The position numbers were made by a program, and so were the translations under genes. This document shows, in pieces, positions 1-63,077 of a stretch of DNA of 64,000 nt. Each line of letters starts with the position of its first letter. The stretch's first letter is position 1. Below the pieces are notes generated by a model. The model saw nothing but the letters and a program-made list of their open reading frames with translations. It did no database searches and was not told the origin of the DNA. This stretch comes from Crocodylus rhombifer (lineage: Eukaryota; Chordata; Crocodylia; Crocodylidae), in assembly GCA_038503035.1 (NCBI GenBank), contig JAVSML010024350.1, forward strand, positions 186,486-250,485, in the 5' to 3' direction.

Positions 1-830
1 ACCTGGATGGGTTACAGGAGTGGGCTGACATAAACAGGATGTGTTTCAATACTGACAAGTGCAGGGTGCTGCACGTGGGCAGTAGAAACCAGCAGCACAC
101 TTATAGAATGGGAAACTCCCTTCTTGAGAGCACAGAGGCAGAAAGGGATCTTGGAGTCATTACTGACTCCAAGATGAACATGGGCCAACAATGCGAGGTC
201 ACGGTTGGCAGGGCTAACCAGACCTTGTCGTGCATCCATAGGTGCATCTCCAGCAGGCCCAGGGAGGTGATCCTCCCCCTCTATGCGGCACTGGTCAGGC
301 CACAGCTGGAGTCCTGCGTCCAGTTCTGTGCGCCCCACTTCAGGAGGGATGTGGACAACATTGAAAGGGTCCAGAGGAGGCCACCCGCATGATCCAGGGA
401 CTACAGGGCAGACCCTACAGTGAAAGACCTGCAGGACCTGAACCTGTTCAGCCTTCACAAGAGAAGGCTGAGGGGGGACCTGGTGACTGTCTACAAACTC
501 ACTAGGGGGGACCAGAAGGGTTTAGGGGAGACACTGTTTCCCCTAGCGCCCCTGGCATAACAGGGAACAATGGACACAAGTTATTAGAGAGTAGATTTAG
601 ATTAGACATCCATAAGAACTACTTCACAGTCAGGGCGGCTAGGAGCTGGAACCAACTTCCAAGGGAAGTGGTGCTGGCTCCTACCCTGGGGATCTTTAAG
701 AAGAGGCTTGATGACTCCCTGGCTGGACTCATTTGAGTCCAGTCTTTTCTTCTGCCCAGGCAGGGGGGTCGGACTTGAAGATCTACAAGGTCCCTTCTGA
801 CCCGACTTCTATGATTCTATGATTCTATGA
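1..830 (+). mobile_element. CR1 non-LTR retrotransposon, 5'-truncated, 3' end intact
   Basis: The left edge encodes the C-terminal part of a CR1 reverse-transcriptase ORF (AERDLGVITDSKMNMGQQ; HRCISSRPREVILPLYAALV), then a diverged 3' part. The copy ends in the diagnostic CR1 tail: GGGGTCGGACTTGAAGATCT, TCCCTTCTGACCC and (TTCTATGA)n up to 830. It continues beyond the window on the left. It is closely similar to the copy at 52.83-53.98 kb. Confidence 0.9.
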
Positions 831-935
831 TCTTGCTGTGACTTTTGGCACAATATGTACTTGCCTTGTGATCCAATGAAGGCAGATTGCTTGATCCAAT
901 GAAGGTAGATCGCTCAGGAAGAGGACTAAATTCAG

Positions 936-984
936 GTGGAGGGGGAGGGGGAAGGGGAGGGAAAGGGAGGGGAGCGGAGGGGCC
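936..984 (+). repeat. G-rich purine tract
   Basis: GTGGAGGGGGAGGGGGAAGG continues as repeated G3-G5 runs separated by A for about 50 bp. This could form a G-quadruplex or triplex; no gene lies beside it. Confidence 0.6.
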
Positions 985-1947
985 TCCCCATATGTATAAG
1001 TGCTTAAAGCTAGGATTCCAATGCAAGTTCCCACCCTGTGTGCTGAACTGTGGAGAAAGGCTTGAATCTGCCACCAAACTTGGTGGCCATACAAAACAGA
1101 AGGGACCCTCTTCAGTGCTACCAGCTTCCAACACAGTAACAGAGATGCATCTCTGGATCTCCCTTGCTGTGGTGCTGGTGGATTATTTTCCATTCTTTTC
1201 CTCTAATAACCAACAGCTAGAAGGGACTTATCCTTCTGGTTTAGCCCTCCCTTGTGTTTGAGAATATGTAGGCCTTGAAAGCCAGCTGCAGAATCTTCTC
1301 CCACTTATTAACCTTGGGTCTAGTGAGAGTGGTGTGAAATGCAGGATGTGCTACTTACTGCTCTACAGTGTCTGATCTATTGCTGCTGCTTTAAGAGATG
1401 ATGTGTTTTGTCCTTGAACTAATCTTGTCCTCAAAGTTCTCAAGTATATTAAAGAAATCAACCAAGTCACACAGATGAACAGCCCCAGACTGGCTTCCTT
1501 TGTTAAATTTTATTTTCAACTTTGAAATAGTCTGGGAACCTGTTTTCTAATTCATCTGACCCCAGTCATCCAAAAAAGTCTAATGTTAATTGCTGGGTAT
1601 AGTTTAAATTCATTGCATTATCTAGTCCAGAACAATGAGAGACTCTCAATAATACAATTCTTGAATGTCCTGTTGGATGGAATGGTTTTTTTCTATGCCT
1701 TTTGCTGGCTGACCTGAACAATATAACCTATTTGATAAAGTAAGAATAGTATCCTGAAATATATCTCCTTCTGAGTTTGGATATACTGTGCTGGACAAAG
1801 CACAAGGGAAATCAGTAAGCACAAATATCCTAATAATGCAAGTAATCAAATAACTAAGATGCTTAATGTGATTGTAAGATTGTGCAAGGTGGATTTGTTT
1901 TATGTCGTCCCAGTATTTTGCTCCAGACTCTCTGCTTTTGTTTAAAC

Positions 1948-2178
1948 CAGGAGTGTCAAACTCATCCTGGGCTGAATCTGGACTGCAAAGGCTCCTCTTG
2001 GGCTGGAGCCACAGGGTCAGTAGCAACTGCAGTGGGGCCGCGTTCAGATGGTGGTACAGGGCCAGAGCTGCTGATGGTTGTGCCCACTGGGGACCCTGAA
2101 TTCTGCTTCCCCAACTTTTGGTAGCCTGTCAGTGAGCCAGATGGAATAGCTCTGTGGGCCATATATTCGACACCCCTG
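1948..2178. mobile_element. hAT-like MITE, 231 bp, with 8-bp target duplication
   Basis: The ends are inverted: CAGGAGTGTCAAACTCAT at the left and TTCGACACCCCTG at the right. The flanks GTTTAAAC (1940-1947) and GCTTAAAC (2179-2186) agree at 7 of 8 bases, the 8-bp duplication of hAT transposases. There is no transposase ORF, so it is non-autonomous. Confidence 0.75.
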
Positions 2179-2507
2179 GCTTAAACAAATGTACTAAAAA
2201 CCTATAGTTCTCCTGGTCAGGAAGATCTTCCAAATGAGAACCCGTGCTATGATGTTTGTCTGAGGCTGAAATAGCACTTCTGAGAAGCGTGAACCACCCT
2301 CTTCCTCCCAACAGGAAGCTTAATCCTGAAGCAAGATAACAACTGGAATGTCAACACTAACTGATTTTCCTGAGACCACTTTTTATGCAAACATCCTGCA
2401 AATGCACTTATGGAGCTGAAGCAAAACTAGCATTGGGCACTAAGAGCATCTCTGCATTACTGCTAAGCTGTTATGTAGTGTTAAATGTCTGCACTAAAGA
2501 CAAAGGA

Positions 2508-2860
2508 AAGGTGGCTGCCTATAAGTTCATCGGGGGGCACAGAAGGGAATTGGTGAGTATTTATTCACCAAGGCCCCCCCAGGGGTTACAAGAAATAATG
2601 GCCACAAGCTAGAAGAGAGCAGATTTAGATTGGATATTAGGAGGAACTTCTTCACAGTTCGAGTGGCCAAGGTCTGGAACGGGCTCCCAAGGGAGGTGGT
2701 GCTCTCCCCTACCCTGGGGGTCTTCAAGCGAAGGCTGGATGTGTATCTAGCTGGGGTAATGTAGGCCCAGCACTCTTTCCTGCTTATGCAGGGGGTCGGA
2801 CTCGATGATCTATTGAGGTCCCTTCCGACCCTAGCATCTATGAATCTATGAATCTATGAA
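2508..2860 (+). mobile_element. CR1 3' fragment
   Basis: From GGTGGCTGCCTATAAGTTCAT through GGAGGAACTTCTTCACAGTT to GGGGGTCGGACTCGATGATC and a (TCTATGAA)3 tail. Only about the last 350 bp of the element is present, the usual result of 5' truncation during reverse transcription. Confidence 0.9.
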
Positions 2861-3271
2861 GAGATGCATTGACTCCCCTCTGGGGGGTGGGGAGGCAAAA
2901 CCAGCTCCTGTATTTTCTTCAAGTGCCAGCCTCCCACTCCCTTCAATCCCCAGAAGCCTCCTGTCCAAGTCTCAACCCCAACCTTGGCTTCCATACAGAC
3001 TAGCAATGCTTATTTAACATTTGGAACAACATAGAACAAATCAAACTTAAATCAGCTACATAGAGGCTGTGTCTGTGTGCTTCAGAGAGCTCTGACAAGT
3101 GCCACTGAGCACCTGTTGGCTCCTGTTACACGTACCAAGCCTGGGAATAAGTTAATGGAGCTGTGAGGAGGCCCACTGCTGTCCACCATGATGGAGACAG
3201 ATCTTCAGAGTGGGGGGACAGGGCCCTTGGGACATCTTCTGCCTCCTTCCCAGGTTTGCCATGGGTGGGCC

Positions 3272-3830
3272 ATAGGATCATAGAAAAGTAGGGTTGGAAG
3301 GGACCTCCTAAGACCACCTGGTGTAGCCCCCTGCTCAAGGTACGATCATCCTTGAATAAACCAAGTATCTGCCCAACCTGCTCTTGAACATGTCCAGGGA
3401 TGGAGAGGACACCACCTCTCCAGGTAGCCTGTTCCAATGTCTGACTACCTCATAGCCAGAAAGTTCCAACTAATCTCCAACCTAAATTTCCTCTGCTGCA
3501 GTTTGAGGCCATTGATCTTAGTCCTGTCCCCTACAGCCACAGAGAATAGCCCATCTCCATCATCTCTATAGTTGCCCTTCAGGTATTTGAAGACTATTTT
3601 CAAATTCCCCCATCAGTCTTCTCTTCTCCAGACGAAATAACCCTAGTTCTTTCCTATTAAGTCATGCTTCCCAGGCCCCTAATCTTTTTTTTGTCACCCT
3701 CCCCAGGACTCTTTCCAGTCTGTCCTCATCTTTCCTGAAGTGTGGGGCTCCAAACTGGACATAGTACTCCAGGTGAGGCCTCACCAGTGCTGAACAGAGT
3801 GGAAGGATCACTTCCCTTGCTTCCTGGCAG
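3272..3830 (-). mobile_element. CR1 fragment, reverse orientation, older subfamily
   Basis: It starts on this strand with ATAGGATCATAGAAAAG and GGTTGGAAGGGACCTCCTAA, the reverse complement of a CR1 3' end. It continues into RT-coding sequence read on the minus strand ([20 protein letters not shown]). It is more diverged than the other copies and resembles the subfamily common in birds. Confidence 0.88.
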
Positions 3831-6722
3831 TATTCTGAGTGCTGTGAGAGCAGTATGGATATATCCAGAGAACCCTGATGGGACAAACCTGGGCACAGTG
3901 GGAAAGCAAGGGCTTGAAGGATCCAGTACTCTGCTGTTTGGAGGTTCAAGCTGGATGACTTAGGTTTTGAGTATCCTCTAAGATCCATGGCTTTGGAAAG
4001 CGTGGGATTGATCCTGATGCATCAAAGTCCTAGTCTGGTTTAAGTGGTGGGTGAGAGGCAGGGGACTGTGTGGTTTATCGGAGCTCACTAATGCCTCTTC
4101 ATGCAACTTAATACTACCTTGGGGAAAATCCCAATGATTTTAGCCCTTCAGGGTGTAAGAAAGATAGCTTAGGCCCTAACCTGTCTGCACATGGGTTGTG
4201 AGTTGTAGGGCTGTGAGGTTCCTCAGAAAAGCTGAGCTCCTGAAAGGTCCCAAGCTGCTGTTGCAGCGGGAGATATCTTGCTGCAGAAATTCCCAGGTGC
4301 GGTGTGTATTCAGGGAGGCAGAACTGGTGTAGAGCTCCCAGGTGTTGCCTACCTCATGGGAACTTTGTTTTGCTCTATTTGAACATCTCACCTTGGTCTC
4401 AGTGAGCTATCTGTAGGGGTTGATTGTTGGGTCTCTTGTGTTTGTCCCTGAGAGCAGAGACTGGCGCATCATCGAGACTCATTTATGTATTTGGACTGTG
4501 GTGAATTCCTGCAGAAGGACAGAGTCTTCATCTTATCCTGAAGGCAATGAGATCCATGGTCATGCTAATCTCTCGTGAAAGGAGTGCTTTACCCATGGGT
4601 CAGCTGCAGAGTGCTCTGAACCCAGCATTTAAGAGCCTCTCAAAGCTCCATATAGTGGAGTTTGGGTCATAAGTGCTTGAAACTTGGTTTTGCACCCAAG
4701 CTTCTTACTTTGCCTTGGTTTTGTATAACATAAAGCCCATGTCAAGGTGCCTTTGGGTCTCCCCTCACTAACCACCCATCTGCTTAGGAAGGGAAAGTGT
4801 ACTAAGTGCCAGGGCTTTTCCTAAATTAAAAACGGAGACCTTACACCTATAACTTCCCATGACAAAACTGCTAGCCTTTGTAATGATCTGTTGTTGCAAC
4901 ACTGCTATTGCTGGCTACTCAGTTCCTTGTATCATATAGAAGTCCCATGAAAATGGGATTGCTGAGAATTGCTGCGTCATCCCCGGCTGTGGGTCTTGGT
5001 GAAGCACCCCACTCTCAAACCCATCTGCCTGCAGGCTCTTGCTGAGCCAAGCTCATTTGCAGAGGCTTCTGATCACAAGACAGACCTTTCTCCATGAACA
5101 TCAGCGCAGCAGCAGTGAGGCACTGTTTGCAGACCAAGCACTGGCACCCCCAGTACAAATGCTGACTGTGGTTACCTTATCAACTGGGTGTTAACCCTGG
5201 AGCCTAATGTTAACAGAGTAAGTGGTGTTAAGTTTCACTGCTAATTGAGTTTGTTATCTAGCTTTCCTTTGCACAGTGTGGGAATGAATATAAGATTTGG
5301 GAAACAGGGAGAATGGTCTCTTCATTCTCACTCTTTTTTTCTGCACACAGCAGATCCTTGTAGCTCAGTCCATTCTGTCTGATTCTGTATGTTTGCTGTT
5401 GCTTCCACCTGGGCTACACTTTTGCCTCTGTCCCAGAGACAGAATTGCAAAGGCTGTTTTGCAGACTCTGTCATGTTTCAGTGGAAGAGAGGGAGTGATC
5501 TGCAGTGAAATAAGACATGCCTCTTTTTTGCCAAGAGCCTGATGCTCCTAGTGAAGATGATGGGGAAGAGGAGGGAAATGATACATGGGTTGCAGTGGGA
5601 CTGGGGAAAATGGAACAGGGGAAACATTAACTTATACAGTCCTTTCTTGTTCTCTTGGCTGCTTAATCTGTCTGTTGGGGCTGGTGGGAACTGCAGGTCA
5701 AGCATAAATTCATGGGATTCTCAGGGGACTTCCAGGAAATGTAGTTCCTCTCTCAACCCTGTTGTCATCCCAGTGCACTGCTCCACGAGGAACTGAAATT
5801 ACAGGCAAGTGTAACAGTTGTGAGCTTAGTCATCAGCAGTGACTGAAGCTGGGTACTTGAAAGTGTGAGAGCCTCATCTCTAACCAAACCCCATTGCCAT
5901 GAGCTGTAGCAGAATCATACCATCTACAGAGCTAGCACCTGGGGGATGAGTTAACAGGTTGAACAGTGTTCATGAGTGTTTAGCACAATACAGGAGGTAT
6001 TTAGAATGGTGTCAAGAAAGATGCAGCCTCCTCCTCCCTGAGTGATATTTAGGAATTTTGCAACCTACCAGCTAGTCTGGAAGGATGTGGAGTTTGGGGA
6101 TTTTGTGGGAGGGGTGCTGTGGGAGGGATGACTGGGATAGGTGACAGTCCTGATGGGAATGGCAGGCACTGCAACTGTTTCATGATGCATGGCTTACCCT
6201 ATCCTGCAGCATCTCCTGCTATTCCAAAGCTGGGTCTCTTGACAGACACCACCATATGTACCACGTTGTCAAAAGCACTGTTTCTGCTTGGGTACTAATG
6301 TCAGGGCCTCATTTGTTTTCACACAGGGCCTGAAGACGAATGTGTAACTAGTTCTGCAGCAATGAGAAGTCCACTGTTCTAATCCCAGGCCCCATCCCGC
6401 ATCTTTGAGTCAATCAGGTGTATGGATGATGCTAATTCACCTCCTTCCTGGAATCATGTACTTCACAAGGCTTTTCCGCTGGGTGCCTGTGGTTCTGAGG
6501 GGGAATTTTGGTGATCCAAGCCATCACTACACTGCTCCTCAGGCCCTGGGTTTTAGCTGGGAGAGAGCTCCTAAAGGCTTGATTGATGTCTGCTCATTCT
6601 GCCTTGGAGACTGGTGTTGCATGCAGCTTGATTTAAGGTATGTGGAAGCAAAGCTTTGCTTGAAATGCCTTGGTGAGTGGAAGCAGGTGGCCAGGTAGGT
6701 CTGTGATGAACATAGTAAGGAA

Positions 6723-7010
6723 CAGTGCTTCTAAACCTTTTTAGACTCAAGGCACCAGGAGGGAAATGCCAGCTCTTAGTTTTCTTTTTTTTTTTACTAC
6801 AGAGAAATACTAGAGCAATTCTTCTGTTGCAAAAACTCAGAAAGACCTCAACAGGTCAGACTGCTTTGAACACTATAGATTTCTATTTCAAATCTCTGTG
6901 TTTATCTTGTGAATTGTGTTTGCAACCCTAACAGTGCTAATATTCAAGTTGCCGTGCAAAGGGTCTCAAGGGACCCTAACGTGCCACAGCAGCCTGCTTG
7001 AGACTCACTG
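6723..7010. mobile_element. hAT-like MITE, 288 bp, copy 1
   Basis: It begins CAGTGCTTCTAAACC and ends TTGAGACTCACTG. The body shares GACTCAAGGCACC, CTTAGTTTTC, TTTCTGTTGCA and CAGTGCTAATATT-type segments, in the same order, with the element at 34148-34435, which has exactly the same length. The duplication is decayed (GTAAGGAA / GTGCAGAA). Confidence 0.65.
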
Positions 7011-7725
7011 GTGCAGAAGCTGGATAGGCATGCAGCATAGTTGCACAGGCTGAGCTTGGATGTTCATGGACCACCTGGTAAAGATTCATTTGTTGCATCC
7101 TAATGGCTTGAATCAAATCACCTGGGGTGGTTCTAAGCATCATCATCTCCTCCTCTCCCCCCTGCAGTGTTCCATCTCTGGCACACAGGCCTCTCATCCT
7201 CAGAGGCCGCTGTCCCTGACTGACTTAGCATGTTCTCTGCATCAGTTCTGGTCTCCGCTTGCAGCCCTGGCTTCTAGCTACTGGTTCTTGCAAGACTAAA
7301 ATCGTGTTTTCATTCAAGTGGCAAAAAAGGCAGGCTGGCAATTAGAATGGGGTGACTGCCACAGTCCTGTATCCCTGCGATCTGCCAGGCCTAGAAGCAG
7401 CATTGCTGTACCCCTGGGAATTCCAGCTATCACATGCTATCAAGTATCTTCTAGCTTTCACGGTGCACAAGATGCTGCTTTAAGGCTGCCATTGGTGTGG
7501 CTCTGCTTCTCCATCCCTGGCCTAGGACTGAACAGAATGAATCCCTGACCTTGAACCAGTGAGAGTTTTATAATCTCTTAGTGGCTTTGTTTGCATAACA
7601 GCTGTCGTCACTGTTCAGCATTGGGGAAATGAAGTTGGGACTTCAAGCAATAATAGCATGAGCCTCTACCACTGAAGAGGTAACTCCTCTAGCCAGCTGC
7701 ACTCACAACCTTGCATCCTCTCCTG

Positions 7726-7786
7726 CAAGGGTATGAGACTGGTGGAGTCTCACACTGACAAGGGTATGAGACTGGTGGAGACTCAT
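7726..7786 (+). repeat. Two-copy tandem repeat, 33-bp unit
   Basis: CAAGGGTATGAGACTGGTGG followed by AGTCTCACACTGA is directly repeated once from 7759, the second copy diverging in its last bases. Confidence 0.7.
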
Positions 7787-8394
7787 AACACACTTAGGTG
7801 GGTTATGCAAATATTTTGCTTCACCAGTGCACTAGCCTAGGAGCATCTACACTTGTGGCAGAAAGAAGCTGCTGATGCTGAGAGATGTTGCTCAGGCCTA
7901 ATCCACAAAGAGCTGGGTGGTGCCGTTCTACCCGAACAGTCCCACTGTTCCTACCTGCCCCCACTGGACCTGTTCCAATGCTAGTGATATAGTAAGGGAC
8001 TTGAAGGAGATGCTCTTGTAATGCAGCCACTGCTCCCTTGACTCCCGCTACCATTCCTGGTTCAATGTCCTCCATGGGTCTCCCCACTAACTCACTTATC
8101 TGTTGTTTTGATGTACCGTGGGAAGTTCTTCATCTTCTTCCTGCTGCCTCTCCCTCCTTGAACCAGGTACTCTCTTGTTGCTCCCACAATACAAGATCCA
8201 AAGACTGGCTTGGGGAGGAGGCTTTCATAAGGACAGGAAGGGTGAGTACAACTGGTGGTACTCCAGCGGTAACAGGAATGCAGCATAGTGGGAGCATTTA
8301 TGGATCAGGGATCACTTCCCCATTGTGTATGAAGGCAAACTATAAATTCAGAAGTTATTGTTTTATCTGGTATTTATTTAGCTTGGGTTGTACC

Positions 8395-8490
8395 TGCTTC
8401 TTTCCCAGACCTGAAGATAGTCATTTTGTTCCCAAAAGCTGGTTTCACATCTAGACAGTTAGTCCAGTAAAAGGTCTGCTCCAGCATACG
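8395..8490 (+). repeat. Interspersed repeat fragment (unclassified reptile family)
   Basis: CCCAGACCTGAAGATAGTCA, CCAAAAGCTGGTTTCAC and GTTAGTCCAGTAAAAGGTC match a pattern widespread in reptile DNA (CCAGACCTGAAGAAGAGCTC ... GTTGGTCCAATAAAAGATA). I do not assign the class. Confidence 0.5.
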
Positions 8491-9624
8491 TTTCCTTGGT
8501 CACATTCCCTGAGTCATCACAGCTGCAATAGAGCTCACCTGGCAAGTATTGTTTTCTGTTCAAAATGAGCCATGTTACACCCTAAAATAAGTGATTTACT
8601 TTGAACTTTAAATGATGCTCAGATTCTTGCATTGTTTCTCTGAGTTTTTCACCCTCTGTCCCTTTTTGCTTTGCGCTGTTGAAATAGCCATGTATTTACT
8701 TGTACTACAGTACATTTGATGCAGATGAAGATCTAGTTTTGTAACTGTTCAGAAGTGTTCTCAGCTTCCTCTAAAAATTGCCTTTCCCCTTCCTGGCTCC
8801 TGTCCAAATATCCACTCATGTTTTTAGCATGTGAAGTGCACCCTATCATTCAGCGTTTATTCTGGTTGGGATGTTTTTCTTTAATTGCAACCAAAGCAGT
8901 TTGAAACCTCACAACTGTGAGCTCACAGTGGAATATTCCACAGGAAGGCAGATGATTGCCTAACAGTAACTCTGCGCTTTTGTGGCTGCCCAGCTCTGAG
9001 TTGCTGAGTAGTGAGTGACTTGTAGTTCTGCTGTCCCAAGATATTAGTGTGTCATCCATAGGGGTGGTTCTTAATTGTGCCAAAAACGGTACAGGAACCC
9101 AGGAGCATGGAAGTGTTTGCGTTGCAGAGCACTCTGGATGCTGGTGGGTCTCCTGTTACAGGCTGATTGCAAATCCACTGCTACACAGCAGTGCCATTTT
9201 GCCTTTGTGCTGTTTGGCTTCCTGGACCTGAAACCATTCGAGGGCCTGTTCTTCACTTGCTGTTCTTATTTCAGATTTCTGAAGACTATCTGCTCTCAGG
9301 CAGAACAATACTTGCGTTGTAAGCAGTTGTTATATAAACTGCTCAACTGAATCTCGGCTGACGTTTTGGTTATGAAAGGAACATAGAGTGGGATTGCTGG
9401 ACCAGAAGAAATTATGAAAATAGAAGAGGTCGCAGCTCCCTCATGAGGGGTGTTTCTTCTGCAGGGATAAAGTTTCTGTTTTCTTTACTTGTTAGTGAAC
9501 TAAACCTTAGCAAATGTGGCTCGGGATGCTGTTGTGCCTAGCGGTTCAGTTTCTATATGGGAACCCGGACTTCTGCATATGGAAATGTTCTCTGTCCTCC
9601 TGTCACATGCTGGAGAAACATCAA

Positions 9625-9735
9625 TATCATAGCACTGCAGAGCAGTGGGGCTGGAAGGGACCTCCAGAGGTCATCACGTCCAGCCCCCTGCCTGAGGCAG
9701 GATCAGTCCAATCCCAGCCACCCCATACAATCCAT
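9625..9735 (-). mobile_element. CR1 3'-end fragment, reverse orientation
   Basis: ATCATAGCACTGCAGAGCAG, GGGGCTGGAAGGGACCTCCA and CAGCCCCCTGCCTGAGGCAG match the reverse complement of CR1 tails. Only about 110 bp remain. Confidence 0.7.
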
Positions 9736-10920
9736 AAGCTAAGCTCTGCATAAGACTGTCAGCCCTTTGGGGTCCTGTCCTGGGCAGCAGCTCCGTTGTG
9801 TATATATAGCACAGTCCCTGCAAAGGGTGAACGGGGTGAGGGAACACGGGTTTCCCTTCTCGCTTTTCTTTCAGGGGCAGCAAAGCTGGGAGAGACGCTG
9901 CCGCAGGCTCCCAAGCTGCAGCCTCTGACTGCAACTGGCCAAAAGCCCATTTCTCCCCCACCATCTCCTCAGCAGTGGTGGCCTTAGGGTCACTGGGGCC
10001 CTAAGCAAGAGTCATTTGTGGCCGCTTGAAGGCTTAAGTTTGATGACCAATAAGACATTTTTCGGCCTCTTGAAGGCTCAGATCAGGCGTCGTCACTTAA
10101 CCCGGCAGGGGAAATACCACGTGTCTGTGTCCAAGAAGGCAGCTTTCCTGAAACGCTTCGCAGGAGAACTGCTCTTCCAGCATTGTTCAGTACTGGCTTT
10201 AAGCCCAGTTTATGGAAATGGGTGTCTCTTCCCTTGCTTCCGCCGATGGCCGTACAGCTGCGAGTGAACAAAACTCGGGGGCTTGTCCAAATCCCGAGCC
10301 TCTGGGCTTGGGCCTGCAAGTAGGATGCCCGGCAAAGGTTTTGGAAACATCTGAAGATCTAGGTGTGGGTGGAGGATGTTTGCCGGTAGTAGGGCCATGT
10401 ATGGTTCTGGACTCTTGCATTTGGAATTAGTTTTGGCTAATTCGGATACAAATTCAATGAAAAAAAGAAGAAAAAAAGGCATTTTCCATTTCAATTTCAC
10501 TTGGCCCTCTCCACGAAACTGTAAGCATCTTGCTACAATATCGATCAGCCAAATATTCAGGACCTTTTTAATTTTTGTCAAGCGTGGCCGCCCAGTTTGG
10601 TCGCCGTCCTCGGCTGCGGAAGCGAGCCCTGCAGGGAGGGCGACCGTCCCAGTTTTCTGCCGCTCCGTCCTCTAGCGAGACGAAACCCGACGCCTTTTTT
10701 CCCCTCTTTTTCTCTTATAGAAGGCGTCGTCGCGGGCGGACATCTGGACCATCCTCTCACAGTGGACGCGGGTCGGGCTGCGCGGAGGCAGAGGCCGGGC
10801 GAGGACAAAGCCAAGACGGAGCGCAGACCGGTGGGGGGCGATTGCCACCGGCCCCTGCCCGCGCAGAACGTTCCAGACCCGGCGGGGGGTGGGCAGCCGG
10901 CAGCCCGCGCGGGGGCTGGT

Positions 10921-10935
10921 GGGAGCTGTAGTTCC
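10921..10935. promoter_or_regulatory. ZNF143-like (SBS) motif
   Basis: GGGAGCTGTAGTTCC is the reverse complement of a sequence close to the ACTACA-nn-TCCC core recognised by ZNF143/THAP11 in many CpG-island promoters. It lies about 100 bp upstream of the TATA-like box. The match is by eye only. Confidence 0.4.
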
Positions 10936-10990
10936 CACCCGCGGGAGAGAACTCCCCCTCCCGTCAGCCCCGGCGGGCGCTCGCCGCCGC

Positions 10991-11006
10991 GCGCAGGCGC
11001 AGTGCG
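10991..11006. promoter_or_regulatory. NRF1-like motif
   Basis: GCGCAGGCGCAGTGCG resembles the NRF1 palindrome (YGCGCAYGCGCR) with one altered central base. It lies about 15-30 bp upstream of the TATA-like box, a usual position in CpG-island promoters. Confidence 0.45.
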
Positions 11007-11020
11007 GACGCCGGCACCGC

Positions 11021-11027
11021 TATAAGG
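11021..11027 (+). promoter_or_regulatory. TATA-like box upstream of exon 1
   Basis: TATAAGG lies about 46 bp before the exon 1 donor, which leaves room for initiation near 11045-11055 and a first exon of only about 15-25 nt. If initiation is instead dispersed across the island, the true exon 1 starts further upstream. Confidence 0.4.
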
Positions 11028-11044
11028 CAGTGGTTTGGCGGAGT

Positions 11045-11067
11045 GCAGCAGCCGGCGCTGGGCTGAG
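11045..11067 (+). other. ABCC5: ABCC5 exon 1 (5' UTR); start uncertain, donor at 11067/11068
   Basis: GGGCTGAG followed by GTAGGA at 11068 is a good splice donor inside the CpG island. The acceptor of exon 2 follows 339 bp later, so a short non-coding first exon is the simplest reading. Only the 3' end can be placed. The 5' end is estimated from the TATA-like box and may lie anywhere upstream in the island. Confidence 0.55.
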
Positions 11068-11406
11068 GTAGGAGCCGGGCCCCGCTTCTCCCCCGGGCTC
11101 GGTGTAGTGAGCGAGGCGGGGCCCAGCCTGCAGCTGAGCCGGGGGCGGTGAATGGAGAGGTCGCGCGGGGACCTGACAGGATGGGGCCTAGATTGGTGTT
11201 TGGGGGCCGCAGGCCTCTGTGGGGGGAGGGGGGTGCTGGCCCCTCCGTTACGTCATGGCCCTGCTGGGGTGGGGCTGGCGCTGCGTCCCAGGGTCATTCC
11301 AGGCGACGCGCAGGTGGTCTCGCGAGCCGCCAGGACGGGGTTTCAAGTTGCTCTAGTGTTTGTTGCATGAGATTTTTATATCTATATTTTTGTCCTCTCT
11401 CTTTAG

Positions 11407-11460
11407 ATTTTCCTGAGGTGCCAATCCACGGGTAAACCCTGGCGTTGACGGAAGGAGAAG
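11407..11460 (+). other. ABCC5: ABCC5 exon 2, 5' UTR part
   Basis: The acceptor CTCTCTCTTTAG ends at 11406. The 54-nt leader has an in-frame TGA at 11446-11448, five codons before the ATG. This rules out an N-terminal extension and fixes the start at 11461. Confidence 0.8.

Positions 11461-63077
<51,617 letters not shown>

Larger units (their letters stand above)
831..10559. other. 5' flank of ABCC5: no gene recognised
   Basis: Apart from the CR1 and hAT-like pieces listed separately and a few simple repeats, nothing here could be read as an exon of a known protein. Open frames are all under 140 codons, lack recognisable domains, and most overlap repeats. The short stretch 9960-10060 (GTGGTGGCCTTAGGGTCACT, GGGGCCCTAAGCAAG) looks like another decayed repeat. 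The neighbouring gene expected upstream of ABCC5 must lie further left. Confidence 0.6.
10560..11340 (+). promoter_or_regulatory. ABCC5: CpG island and promoter of ABCC5
   Basis: Base composition changes sharply here to GC-rich, CpG-dense sequence, unlike the AT-richer flanks. The island covers the non-coding first exon and part of intron 1. It contains GGGCGG-type Sp1 boxes (for example around 11114-11123 and 11141-11148), an NRF1-like palindromic motif, a ZNF143-like motif and a TATA-like box just upstream of exon 1. CpG-island promoters usually drive broad expression, which fits ABCC5. Whether it also fires in the opposite direction cannot be told from the sequence; no divergent gene is recognisable. 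Confidence 0.85.

Noticed and set aside
10575..11025. Several overlapping open frames of up to 142 codons in the CpG island
   Set aside because: GC-rich DNA has few stop codons; frames exist on both strands and contain only low-complexity Arg/Pro/Gly-rich sequence. Promoter function explains the region better.
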